The notes under the pieces were generated by a model. The model did no database searches and was not told the DNA's origin. It saw only the letters and a list, made by a program, of their open reading frames with translations. From Hyphomicrobiaceae bacterium (GTDB taxonomy: Bacteria; Pseudomonadota; Alphaproteobacteria; Rhizobiales; Hyphomicrobiaceae), in NCBI GenBank assembly GCA_021775715.1, contig JAJFHI010000068.1, positions 1-7,465 on the forward strand: a stretch of 7,465 bases of DNA, read 5' to 3'. Position 1 is the stretch's first letter. Each line of letters opens with the position of its first letter. The position numbers and the translations under genes were made by a program. Of the stretch, positions 1 through 6,736 are shown piece after piece.

Positions 1-543
1 GCCGAGGACATGCCTGGCATCATCGTGCCACGCAAGACGGTGCATGAACTGCATCGTTTGATCGAAACCAGCGGGTCCAACCTGAAAGTCGGCGTCAGCC
101 CAACCAAAGTCCGGTTTGAGATCGGCACGGTGACACTGACCTCGAAGCTTATTGACGGTACCTTCCCAGACTACGCGCGTGTTATTCCGCAAGGTAACGA
201 CAAAGAGATGAAGGTCTCGAACGCCGAGTTCATTTCTGCTGTTGATCGTGTGTCGACAATCGCCAGCGAGCGCGGCCGTGCGGTCAAGCTTCATATCACC
301 AACGACAAGTTGGAGTTGTCAGTGTCGAACCCAGAGGGTGGCAGTGCGTCGGAACAGATCAATGTGTCGTACGACGCCGATGACCTGGAAATCGGGTTTA
401 ATGCACGGTATTTGCTCGATATAGCCAGCCAGCTTGAAGGCGAGGATGCCCGTTTTATGCTGGCCGATCCTGGTTCTCCGACAATGGTTCGCGACAGTGA
501 AGATCAATCTGCGCTGTACGTCCTGATGCCGATGCGGGTGTAA
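1..543 (+). CDS. dnaN: DNA polymerase III beta subunit (sliding clamp), 3' part
   Basis: The beta clamp is a ring-shaped dimer that tethers DNA polymerase III to DNA and recruits other replication and repair proteins. The 5' half lies outside the window. About 180 codons are visible, reading in frame from base 1 to the TAA at 541-543, roughly half of the usual 366-375 residues. This covers the end of domain II and domain III. Diagnostic stretches are FPDYARVIP near visible residue 56, matching the conserved FPDYxRVxP of bacterial clamps, and the C-terminal YVLMPMRV, matching the YVVMPMRL end of the E. coli protein that forms part of the client-peptide pocket. The next gene, recF, begins four bases after the stop, as in the classical dnaA-dnaN-recF-gyrB cluster. 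Family assignment is secure; only the N-terminus is missing, because of the window edge. Confidence 0.97.
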   Translation, partial: AEDMPGIIVPRKTVHELHRLIETSGSNLKVGVSPTKVRFEIGTVTLTSKLIDGTFPDYARVIPQGNDKEMKVSNAEFISAVDRVSTIASERGRAVKLHITNDKLELSVSNPEGGSASEQINVSYDADDLEIGFNARYLLDIASQLEGEDARFMLADPGSPTMVRDSEDQSALYVLMPMRV

Positions 544-547
544 ACCA

Positions 548-1705
548 TTGGCCGCAGATCTTTGGATCGAGCGCGTAACGCTGAGCAACTTCCGTAACTA
601 TCAATCTGCGACCTTGGAAACGGGTCCTGAGCCGGTCGTGCTGGTCGGCGAGAACGGGTCTGGTAAGACCAATCTTCTTGAAGCGGTATCTCTGCTCGCC
701 CCCGGCCAGGGTATGCGCCGGGCAGCCTTTGCTGACTTGGCGCGTGCTAACGGCGATGGTGGCTGGGCAATCGCTGCGCGGGCTCATACAGCGCTTGGCG
801 ATGTCGATATCGGAACGGGTGTAGTCGCGGCCAATGGCGGTCGTGAGCGTAGCGGGCGCCAAGTCCGCATCGACGGCGACAACAAAGGCGGCTCGGGTGT
901 ACTTGCCGACTACGTCGAGCTTGTCTGGGTTACCCCCGCCATGGATGGATTGTTCATAGGCGCTGCTGGCGACCGACGGCGTTTCTTTGACCGTCTCGTG
1001 CTGTGTTTTGATCCAACCTATCGCACCCGTGTCGGCCATTTCGAACGTGCCATGCAAAGCCGCAATCGCTTGCTATCGGACGGCGTGCGCGATCCTTCGC
1101 AGCTTGATAGTCTTGAAATGATCATGGCCGAGACGGGCGTGGCCATTGCGGCAGCCCGTGTTGAAGTGCGCAATGCATTGGTTGGTGTGATTGCCGCGCG
1201 GCATGCGCGTGACGAAAACTCACCTTTTCCCTGGAGCGAGATCGAGCTTGATGGGCGGCTCGAGGCTGACATTGCCACCGCACCGGCCGTCGATATCGAA
1301 GACCGTTATCAGCAAACCTTGCGGTTTATGCGAGATCGCGATGCGGCGGCAGGGCGGACGCTGGAAGGTCCTCATCGCACTGATCTGGCTGTCGGCCATG
1401 GGCCCAAGGGATTGCCGGCTAAGCTCTGTTCCACAGGCGAGCAAAAAGCGTTGTTGCTGGGACTTGTCCTGGCGCATGCAGAGCTTCTGACCGAACGTCA
1501 GGGCGGTCGCGCACCGCTCATGTTGCTCGATGAAGTGACCGCCCATTTCGATGATTTGCGCCGCACGGCGTTGTTCAAAGAGATCCTGCGTCTGGGTGCA
1601 CAGGCGTGGATGACGGGCACTGATACGTATGGTTTTAAGTCGCTTTCAGGTAGCGCAAATGCGTTTGTTGTCGAGCACGGACGCATTGCCGCAACCAGCC
1701 TTTAG
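548..1705 (+). CDS. recF: RecF recombination mediator, SMC/ABC-type ATPase
   Basis: RecF acts with RecO and RecR to load RecA onto SSB-coated single-stranded gaps and at stalled forks. The 385-residue product has the family layout. It begins with WIERVTLSNFRNY (residues 6-18, the RecF hallmark). Walker A is GENGSGKT at 34-41, followed by NLLEAV. The ABC signature STGEQ is at 295-299. Walker B is LMLLDE, with D328 and E329, followed by a D-loop region with HFD at 333-335. The length is at the upper end of the usual 360-385. The start is TTG at 548, since the frame is closed by a stop at 527-529 and no ATG or GTG lies between; the N-terminus so obtained fits the family. The Shine-Dalgarno is weak (GGGTG at 536-540, inside the dnaN end). 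A four-base gap to dnaN suggests translational coupling and low expression, as expected for RecF. Confidence 0.97.
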   Translation: MAADLWIERVTLSNFRNYQSATLETGPEPVVLVGENGSGKTNLLEAVSLLAPGQGMRRAAFADLARANGDGGWAIAARAHTALGDVDIGTGVVAANGGRERSGRQVRIDGDNKGGSGVLADYVELVWVTPAMDGLFIGAAGDRRRFFDRLVLCFDPTYRTRVGHFERAMQSRNRLLSDGVRDPSQLDSLEMIMAETGVAIAAARVEVRNALVGVIAARHARDENSPFPWSEIELDGRLEADIATAPAVDIEDRYQQTLRFMRDRDAAAGRTLEGPHRTDLAVGHGPKGLPAKLCSTGEQKALLLGLVLAHAELLTERQGGRAPLMLLDEVTAHFDDLRRTALFKEILRLGAQAWMTGTDTYGFKSLSGSANAFVVEHGRIAATSL

Positions 1706-1855
1706 TGCGACGTCTTATCGGACACTCTAAGATATTGAAAATTATGACACTTTTACGCCGATTAAGCTGTTGGTTTTTCAAGTTTTTTCGGGCTTTTCCA
1801 AGCTGCGCGTGTTAATGTCTGCGATGACTTTTTACCGCAATGGAAAGACCTCTGA
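1706..1855. other. recF-gyrB intergenic spacer
   Basis: This 150-base spacer is more AT-rich than the flanking genes, with T-tracts around 1773-1797. It very likely carries the gyrB promoter, since it separates gyrB from the tightly linked dnaN-recF pair. A TTGAAA hexamer at 1735-1740 resembles a -35 box, but the nearest acceptable -10 (ATTAAG, 1761-1766) is about 20 bases away, so I do not call a promoter. I see no GC-rich stem followed by a T-run that would terminate recF transcripts. Confidence 0.5.
1842..1847 (+). promoter_or_regulatory. Ribosome binding site of gyrB
   Basis: GGAAAG at 1842-1847 lies eight bases upstream of the ATG at 1856. It supports that ATG as the gyrB start rather than an internal codon. 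Confidence 0.6.
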
Positions 1856-4303
1856 ATGACCGCGAGCTCAGTGACACCAGCGCCCAAACCAGACGACTAC
1901 GGCGAAGACTCGATCAAGATGCTCAAAGGCCTTGAGGCCGTCCGCAAACGCCCTGGGATGTACATCGGTGATACCGACGATGGGTCGGGTCTGCACCACA
2001 TGATTTACGAGGCGGTTGACAATGCGGTCGACGAAGTTCTCGCTGGCCATGCTACAGAGTGCAACGTCACACTCAATCCCGATGGCTCTTGCACCGTCAA
2101 CGATGATGGGCGTGGTATCCCGGTTGGAATCAAGCAGGACGATGACCAAGATGTGAAGCGGTCGGCGACCGAAATCGTTTTCACCGAGCTGCACGCCGGC
2201 GGCAAATTCGACCAGAACTCCTACAAGGTGTCTGGTGGTTTGCACGGTGTTGGTGTGTCTGTTGTCAATGCGCTTTCGAAATGGCTGAAGTGCCGAGTCT
2301 GGCGCAACGGCAAAGAACACTTCATCGAGTTTCGTGATGGCGTGGCGGTGAAGCCGCTTGAGATCGTCGGTGACGCCAATGGGCGCACGGGCACCGAAGT
2401 CAGCTTTCTGCCGAGCACCGAAACTTTCACGATGGTCGAGTACGACTACGATACGCTTGAGCACCGTTTGCGCGAACTCGCGTTTTTGAATTCTGGCGCC
2501 AAAATCGTTCTGACCGACGCGCGCCATGCGGACGTTCGCCGCGTCGAACTGATGTACGATGGCGGCACGTCCGCATTCGTTCAGTATCTCGATCGCGCCA
2601 AGCAAAGCGCGTTGCCCGAACCGATCATGGTCAATTCTGAACGTGATGGCATCATTCTTGAGGTCGCGTTGTGGTGGAACGATAGCTACCATGAGAATGT
2701 TCTCTGTTTCACAAACAACATTCCGCAACGTGATGGCGGCACACACCTCGCTGGATTCCGCGCAGCTTTGACGCGCGTGATCAACAAATACGCTGAGACA
2801 AGCGGTATTGCGAAAAAGGAAAAGGTTTCGTTGTCGGGTGACGACGCGCGCGAAGGCCTGACCTGTGTGCTGTCGGTCAAGGTGCCGGATCCCAAATTTT
2901 CCAGCCAGACGAAAGATAAACTGGTGTCTTCGGAAGTGCGCCCTGTCGTCGAGGGCATTGTCGGTGAGCAGTTGGGCACCTGGTTTGAGGAGCATCCCAA
3001 AGAAGCCAGATTGATCGTCAGCAAGGTTGCGGAAGCTGCTGCGGCGCGTGAAGCAGCCCGCAAAGCTCGCGAGTTGACACGGCGCAAGGGTGCGCTTGAT
3101 ATGGCCAACCTGCCCGGCAAGCTTGCCGAGTGTCAGGACCGGAACGCAGCGAACACCGAAATGTTCATTGTTGAGGGTGACTCTGCTGGAGGGTCAGCGA
3201 AACAGGCGCGCAACCGCGAGTTCCAGGCCGTGTTGCCAATTCGCGGTAAAATCTTGAACGTCGAGCGTGCACGTTTTGACCGGATGCTATCGAGCCAGGA
3301 GATTGGCACGCTCATCACGGCGCTTGGTACCGGAATTGGCCGCGAAGAGTTCAACCTAGAGAAGTTGCGCTATCACAAGATCATCATCATGACCGATGCC
3401 GACGTCGACGGCGCACACATCCGCACTCTGCTGCTGACGTTCTTCTACCGGCAGATGCCGCAGCTTATTGAAAACGGACACCTCTACATCGCGCAGCCGC
3501 CGCTCTACAAGGTCAACCGCGGCAAGTCCGAGACCTATCTCAAAGACCAGCGCGCGCTTGAAGACTATCTCATCGACGCTGGCCTGGAAGACGCCGTGTT
3601 GCAAATGAAGACCGGTGAGGACCGGGCAGGCGCTGACTTGCGTGCCGTCGTCGATTTCTCACGCTCAACGGTCAAGCTGATAGACGAGCTGCATTCGCGT
3701 TATGCGCGCTTTGTGGTCGAGCAGGCGGCGATAGGCGGTGCGTTTGATGCCCAGTTGCTGCAATCTGCCGACCGGGCGACAGGCGTTGCCAAGCAGGTGG
3801 CCGAGCGTCTCGATACGATCGCAGAAGAGACCGAGAAGGGCTGGGAAGGCCGCTATGGAAACGATGGCTATTTGTTCAAGCGCGAGGTGCGCGGCGTGAC
3901 GGAAGCCCACGCGCTGGACGCCGGGCTTTTGGGATCACTTGATGCCCGCCGCTTGCATGAGCGTCACGAAACATTGGTTGAATCATTCGAAGCTCCAGCC
4001 GTCCTGCGCCGCAAAAACGATGAAGGTGTTCCGATCTATGGTCCGAAGGATCTGCTCAATGCCGTCTACGAAGCCGGCCGCAAGGGTATCTCGATGCAGC
4101 GCTACAAAGGTCTTGGTGAGATGAATGCCGACCAGTTGGCGGAAACAACGCTCGAGCGCGATTCCCGCACACTGCTCCAGGTCAAGATCGACGACCTTGC
4201 TGATGCCGATGACATCTTCTCCAAACTGATGGGCGACGTCGTCGAACCCCGCCGTGAATTCATTCAGTCAAACGCGCTATTGGTTTCGAATTTGGATGTT
4301 TAA
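1856..4303 (+). CDS. gyrB: DNA gyrase subunit B
   Basis: GyrB supplies ATP hydrolysis and the TOPRIM half of the DNA cleavage centre in the A2B2 gyrase that introduces negative supercoils. The 815-residue protein is complete. The GHKL ATPase domain shows RPGMYIGDTDDGSG (33-45), the general base E52 and N56, DDGRG with D83 (E. coli D73), GGLHGVGVS (127-135) and QTKDK with K353 (E. coli K337). The TOPRIM domain has EGDSAGG with E440, and DADVD with D514 and D516, equivalent to the Mg-binding E424, D498 and D500 of E. coli. The long proteobacterial insert follows, then QRYKGLGEMN at 748-757 and a conserved NLDV C-terminus. Coumarin-site residues R150 (E. coli R136) and T180 (T165) are wild type. 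The position of E. coli K447 is R463, a conservative natural substitution. It is a gyrase rather than ParE, judging by the insert, length and location beside recF. Confidence 0.99.
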   Translation: MTASSVTPAPKPDDYGEDSIKMLKGLEAVRKRPGMYIGDTDDGSGLHHMIYEAVDNAVDEVLAGHATECNVTLNPDGSCTVNDDGRGIPVGIKQDDDQDVKRSATEIVFTELHAGGKFDQNSYKVSGGLHGVGVSVVNALSKWLKCRVWRNGKEHFIEFRDGVAVKPLEIVGDANGRTGTEVSFLPSTETFTMVEYDYDTLEHRLRELAFLNSGAKIVLTDARHADVRRVELMYDGGTSAFVQYLDRAKQSALPEPIMVNSERDGIILEVALWWNDSYHENVLCFTNNIPQRDGGTHLAGFRAALTRVINKYAETSGIAKKEKVSLSGDDAREGLTCVLSVKVPDPKFSSQTKDKLVSSEVRPVVEGIVGEQLGTWFEEHPKEARLIVSKVAEAAAAREAARKARELTRRKGALDMANLPGKLAECQDRNAANTEMFIVEGDSAGGSAKQARNREFQAVLPIRGKILNVERARFDRMLSSQEIGTLITALGTGIGREEFNLEKLRYHKIIIMTDADVDGAHIRTLLLTFFYRQMPQLIENGHLYIAQPPLYKVNRGKSETYLKDQRALEDYLIDAGLEDAVLQMKTGEDRAGADLRAVVDFSRSTVKLIDELHSRYARFVVEQAAIGGAFDAQLLQSADRATGVAKQVAERLDTIAEETEKGWEGRYGNDGYLFKREVRGVTEAHALDAGLLGSLDARRLHERHETLVESFEAPAVLRRKNDEGVPIYGPKDLLNAVYEAGRKGISMQRYKGLGEMNADQLAETTLERDSRTLLQVKIDDLADADDIFSKLMGDVVEPRREFIQSNALLVSNLDV

Positions 4304-4334
4304 TTCGATCTGACGCCGATATTGACGTTTGGAT

Positions 4335-4350
4335 GTGCGAAATTTTGCAC
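4335..4350. terminator. Short stem-loop between convergent gyrB and GST genes
   Basis: GTGCGAAATTTTGCAC is a near-perfect palindrome. It folds as six pairs (one G-T wobble at 4339/4346) around a four-base loop. It lies 31 bases after the gyrB stop and directly before the GST stop codon on the other strand. No T-run follows on either strand, so intrinsic termination is only possible. It may simply stabilise transcript 3' ends. Confidence 0.3.
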
Positions 4351-4351
4351 G

Positions 4352-5044
4352 TTACCGGTTTGCAGGGCTTATATCTGGAAACGTAATGCCTGCCTCACCG
4401 CTTTGCCATGGGGCGTACTTTTCCATGCAAGCCTGGAAAACTGCGCCGTCCAGAATGTGTGTCAGCCATTGCTGTAGTCTTGGATATGGCTGGGCTGCAA
4501 ACCAATCGGCATCGGTATTGCGAAACTGACGCACGAACGGTGCGGTGGCAATGTCTGCCAAAGACAATTTCTCACCGAAAAGAAACGTGTGTTGTGCCAA
4601 TCGCGTTTCGAACTCACTCAGAATGTCCATGGCTGCATCACGGTGCGCCACCGGGTCGATGCCGTCTGCATTGTTTTCTTTGTTGTCGCGCGGTGCGTAT
4701 TTGTAGCGGTCGAGGTGCTTTTTAAACGGACCTTCGATGCTGGCGATCAATAATTGTATTTGACCTCGGTCGCTCAGTTGCGGCGACAGAATCTCGTGTG
4801 GATCGTTTCGCGCAAATGCCCAAAGCATGATGTCGAAGCTTTCATCGTGAACAACGCCGTCGGTATCAATCAACACGGGCACGGTTGCTTTTGGTGAGGC
4901 CGCGAGCATCTCAGCCGGTTTGTTTCGCAATACGACTTCACGCAACTCACATTGCTGTTGGCTGAGAACCAACGCCATGCGTGCGCGCATGGCGTACGGG
5001 CAGCGGCGGAAGGAATATAGGATTGGAAGTTTTCGCTCAGTCAT
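4352..5044 (-). CDS. Glutathione S-transferase family protein (CPYA type)
   Basis: This is a soluble thioredoxin-fold GST, probably catalysing glutathione conjugation, thiol transfer or a related redox reaction; the substrate cannot be read from sequence. Numbered from the ATG at 5044 (230 residues), the N-terminal domain begins LYSFRRCPYAMRAR. C15-P-Y-A sits where glutaredoxins have CPYC and omega-like GSTs a catalytic Cys. The cis-proline motif VPVL (P56) and the glutathione-binding E68-S69 follow. The helical C-terminal domain contains SLADIATAPF (161-170), the usual GST N-capping box with D164. An upstream in-frame GTG at 5053 would add three residues; neither start has a clear Shine-Dalgarno sequence, and I prefer ATG because the first beta strand follows at once. 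It is convergent with gyrB and appears monocistronic. The family call is firm; the single-Cys active site suggests deglutathionylation activity, which is inference. Confidence 0.92.
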   Translation of the reverse strand: MTERKLPILYSFRRCPYAMRARMALVLSQQQCELREVVLRNKPAEMLAASPKATVPVLIDTDGVVHDESFDIMLWAFARNDPHEILSPQLSDRGQIQLLIASIEGPFKKHLDRYKYAPRDNKENNADGIDPVAHRDAAMDILSEFETRLAQHTFLFGEKLSLADIATAPFVRQFRNTDADWFAAQPYPRLQQWLTHILDGAVFQACMEKYAPWQSGEAGITFPDISPANR

Positions 5045-5079
5045 TGATGCCACGTATCATTGCCGGGTGCTGGCTGGCA

Positions 5080-5096
5080 AGAGAATTGCGTTCTCT
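5080..5096. repeat. Perfect 6-bp inverted repeat upstream of the GST gene
   Basis: AGAGAA at 5080-5085 and TTCTCT at 5091-5096 are separated by five bases. The repeat lies 36 bases upstream of the GST start codon on the minus strand. It could be a small operator or a stem-loop in the 5' leader, but nothing identifies a regulator. Confidence 0.3.
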
Positions 5097-5178
5097 ATTT
5101 GTGCCGGTCTTGTTGATGTTTCATGGTCAAGCTTGAGGTATGGATTTGCGAACATCGGATGACACACTGTTGCACGTC

Positions 5179-5185
5179 AAGGAGG
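5179..5185 (+). promoter_or_regulatory. Perfect Shine-Dalgarno sequence before a small open frame
   Basis: AAGGAGG is fully complementary to the 3' end of 16S rRNA. It stands five bases before the ATG at 5191. It is a better ribosome binding site than that of any recognised gene in this window, and it decides 5191 rather than the in-frame ATG at 5140 as the start of the small frame. Confidence 0.4.
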
Positions 5186-5202
5186 CTGGTATGAGGCTGG
5201 TA
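5182..5202 (+). repeat. Tandem 10-base direct repeat, 11-base period
   Basis: GAGGCTGGTA occurs at 5182-5191 and again at 5193-5202. The first copy overlaps the Shine-Dalgarno and start codon of the small frame; the second lies within its first codons. It is most likely a local duplication. Confidence 0.5.
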
Positions 5203-5364
5203 GAGTTTGTTTGGCCTCACGGCTATTCCTCGCTGTCGCTCGGGCCTCCGGCGGGGCGGCGCTCGCGCCGGGCCACGGTCGTGGCCTCGGCCTCTGGCAT
5301 AAACGTTTTCCTTGAACAGTTTGTCCGGAACACACGGGCGTGCGGGCTGCAGCCTGCGGAGTGA
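5191..5364 (+). CDS. Possible small protein of unknown function (57 residues)
   Basis: I do not recognise this frame. It starts at ATG 5191 behind a perfect AAGGAGG and ends at TGA 5362-5364. The product would begin MRLVEFVWPHGYSS, contain an Arg-rich stretch (RRSRR near residues 23-27) and end ACGLQPAE. There is no signal peptide, membrane segment or known motif. After the TGA the same frame stays open for 57 more codons, to a second TGA at 5536. This could mean a gene broken by a nonsense mutation, or merely that the DNA is GC-rich. The opposite strand is also open throughout (about 5095-5562), and the frame overlaps three hairpins, so a structured non-coding segment is an equally good reading. 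The only positive support is the ribosome binding site. Confidence 0.2.
   Translation: MRLVEFVWPHGYSSLSLGPPAGRRSRRATVVASASGINVFLEQFVRNTRACGLQPAE
5257..5286. repeat. Two abutting GC-rich stem-loops
   Basis: CGGCG/CGCCG (5257-5261 and 5266-5270, four-base loop) is followed immediately by GGCCAC/GTGGCC (5271-5276 and 5281-5286, four-base loop GGTC). Both stems are perfect, and together they form a 30-base double hairpin. The hexamer GGCCTC recurs nearby at 5213, 5243, 5284 and 5290. Such pairs occur in REP-like dispersed elements and in structured RNAs; I cannot tell which from one copy. Confidence 0.45.
5342..5357. repeat. 16-base near-palindrome
   Basis: GCGGGCTGCAGCCTGC folds as six pairs (one G-T wobble) around a TGCA loop, centred on the perfect palindrome GGCTGCAGCC (5345-5354). 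It lies at the end of the possible small frame. There is no T-tract, so it is not a standard terminator. Confidence 0.4.
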
Positions 5365-5490
5365 ATACCGCAAGTTGTTGCCGTTTGGCGCGACCGCCGT
5401 TTCCCCTTGCTCGATCTCATCGCGTGGCACCCGGGTTTGATCGTACGAGCGACAAGCGAGCGCGTGAATCAATCCCGGCGCGTGCGCAGC

Positions 5491-5505
5491 CTGCCCGCAG
5501 GGCAG
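5491..5505. repeat. Perfect 6-bp stem with three-base loop
   Basis: CTGCCC and GGGCAG flank the loop GCA. This is the last of the compact hairpins in the GC-rich segment. The sequence after it is AATAGCGTG on the plus strand, with no T-run, so intrinsic termination is unlikely. Confidence 0.4.
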
Positions 5506-5722
5506 AATAGCGTGAGCACAAATAATCCTCTGCGATGATGCGAGCGACAGTGTTAGTTGCACTGCCGATTCACGATCCCGCTCCGCTTCGCTACTTGAGC
5601 ACGGTCACAATCTCAATTCGATTCCGCCAAAGTCTGAAACGCTCTAAGACCTATCTGACAGTGAAAAAAAGTTGCACATTTTGTCTTGGGTGTGAAAAAC
5701 TGATCACGTCAAGACAGCAAGC

Positions 5723-5726
5723 GGAG
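5723..5726 (+). promoter_or_regulatory. Ribosome binding site of qorA
   Basis: GGAG lies ten bases before the GTG at 5737, slightly longer spacing than optimal. It supports GTG 5737 as the start. It is embedded in AAGCGGAGCG (5719-5728), which is the reverse complement of 5579-5588. Confidence 0.5.
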
Positions 5727-5736
5727 CGAATGCAAC

Positions 5737-6726
5737 GTGTCGAAAGCTCAAGTAATCCACTCTTTGGGACCGCCGGACGCCATGCGGTGGCAGGACTGGC
5801 CGGTTCCCGATCCGGCACCGGGTGAAGTGCGCATTCGGCATACCGCAGTCGGCGTGAATTTCGCAGATACCTATCATCGCGGTGGTGTTTCTCATCCATG
5901 GCCGGTTCCTCCTTGTCCAGTTGTCATCGGCTTTGAGGGAGTGGGCATTGTCGAGGGTGTCGGGGATGATGTTGCCGATTTCCAGATCGGCGAGCGTGTC
6001 GCCTATGGCATTCCGCCACTGGGCAGCTATTCGGAGGTGCGCAACTATCCTGCCGACAAGCTGCTGCATCTGCCCGACGGTCTGGATGAGAAGGTTGTTG
6101 CAGCGCTCTTAATGAAAGGCATGACGGCGCACTATCTGCTGCATCGGACGTATGCCGTAAAGCCTGGCGATACGATTGTCGTTCACGCCGCTGCCGGCGG
6201 GATGGGTCTGATCTTGTGCCAGTGGGCAAAAGCACTTGGAGCAACCATCGTCGGGACGGTGAGCACAGAGGAAAAGGCAGAGGCTGCCGCAAGTGCCGGA
6301 TGTCATCATCCCGTGGTCCGAAGTAGCGAAGACTTTGTTGCGAAGGTGCGCGAGGTCACCGATGGTGAAGGCGCCGCGGTGGTTTATGAATCGATCGGCA
6401 AGGATACGCTTCAGCAGTCTCTGGATTGTTTACGCCCTATGGGCGTTTGCGCGGCCTACGGCCATGTTTCAGGTCCACCCGATCCCGTCGATATCATTCA
6501 GGATCTTGGACGGCGCGGATCACTCTTCATAACCCGGCCGGCAATCATGCACTACGTTGCAAAACGTGCAGACCTCGAATGGACAGCAGGTGATCTCTTT
6601 AAGGCGATCCAAGCTGGTACGCTTGATGCCAACATAAATTACGAATATGCGCTGAAAGATGCTGTCAAAGCGCATAAAGCGATTGAAAGCGGAACGACGC
6701 TCGGCGCCGCAGTTCTCATTCCTTAA
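5737..6726 (+). CDS. qorA: NADPH:quinone oxidoreductase, zinc-free MDR family
   Basis: The enzyme reduces quinones with NADPH in the cytosol, protecting against electrophilic or redox-cycling quinones. The 329-residue product (E. coli QorA has 327) follows the family from end to end. GVNFADTYHRGG (about residues 40-51) and GFEGVGIVEGVG form the GroES-like catalytic domain, which lacks the cysteine/histidine zinc ligands of alcohol dehydrogenases. The Rossmann glycine motif AAAGGMG lies at 151-157, followed by LILCQWAKALGA. YESIGKDT, then SLFITRPAIMHY and the terminal AAVLIP correspond to matching segments in E. coli QorA. The start is GTG at 5737, giving MSKAQVIHSLGPPDAM, with GGAG ten bases upstream. 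It stands alone after a long intergenic region and converges on hup. A related crotonyl-CoA reductase-like or other MDR activity cannot be excluded, but the resemblance to QorA is close. Confidence 0.94.
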   Translation: MSKAQVIHSLGPPDAMRWQDWPVPDPAPGEVRIRHTAVGVNFADTYHRGGVSHPWPVPPCPVVIGFEGVGIVEGVGDDVADFQIGERVAYGIPPLGSYSEVRNYPADKLLHLPDGLDEKVVAALLMKGMTAHYLLHRTYAVKPGDTIVVHAAAGGMGLILCQWAKALGATIVGTVSTEEKAEAAASAGCHHPVVRSSEDFVAKVREVTDGEGAAVVYESIGKDTLQQSLDCLRPMGVCAAYGHVSGPPDPVDIIQDLGRRGSLFITRPAIMHYVAKRADLEWTAGDLFKAIQAGTLDANINYEYALKDAVKAHKAIESGTTLGAAVLIP

Positions 6727-6736
6727 AATGGTAAAC

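Larger units (their letters stand above)
5045..5736. other. Long intergenic region with no recognised gene
   Basis: About 690 bases separate the divergently oriented GST and qorA genes, unusually long for this gene-dense window. The part near GST has a small perfect stem-loop (5080-5096, AGAGAA/TTCTCT). The middle part (about 5205-5510) is markedly GC-rich, with compact hairpins at 5257-5270, 5271-5286, 5342-5357 and 5491-5505. Its TA-poor composition keeps several frames open on both strands, so frame length there means little. The last part (5611-5736) is AT-richer and should hold the qorA promoter, but I find no convincing -35/-10 pair. I checked for T-loop, RNase P, SRP and tmRNA signatures on both strands and found none. 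Confidence 0.6.

Noticed and set aside
1735..1766. gyrB promoter TTGAAA / ATTAAG
   Set aside because: The spacing of about 20 bases is too long and the -10 is poor, so the pair is not convincing.
1..1855. Chromosomal origin or DnaA boxes near the dnaN-recF-gyrB cluster
   Set aside because: I see no TTATCCACA-like boxes or AT-rich unwinding region in this window. In alphaproteobacteria the origin is often elsewhere.
1868..2995. Long minus-strand open frame (375 codons) opposite gyrB
   Set aside because: It is the antisense shadow of a highly conserved gene with strong codon bias. The product has no family features.
5125..5131. CTTGACC as a -35 box for the GST gene on the minus strand
   Set aside because: No acceptable -10 lies 16-18 bases downstream; the nearest AT-rich stretch is over 20 bases away.
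5205..5520. tmRNA, RNase P RNA, SRP RNA or 6S RNA in the structured segment
   Set aside because: I looked on both strands for the T-loop GGTTCGAATCC, the tmRNA tag start, the RNase P GAGGAAAGTCC block and the SRP GGAAG/AGCA loop, and found none. A sequence CCGGGTTTGATC at 5432-5443 resembles a T-loop but has no matching stem.
5365..5538. Remnant of an IS4-like transposase in the frame after the TGA at 5362
   Set aside because: The words WRDRRFPLLDL and LIVRATSERV recall a transposase core only loosely. No terminal repeats, no DDE spacing and no target duplication are visible.
5095..5562. A 155-codon minus-strand open frame across the intergenic region
   Set aside because: The region is GC-rich and TA-poor, so several frames on both strands are open. 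The product is an Arg/Pro-rich mixture without family features, and I see no Shine-Dalgarno before its start.
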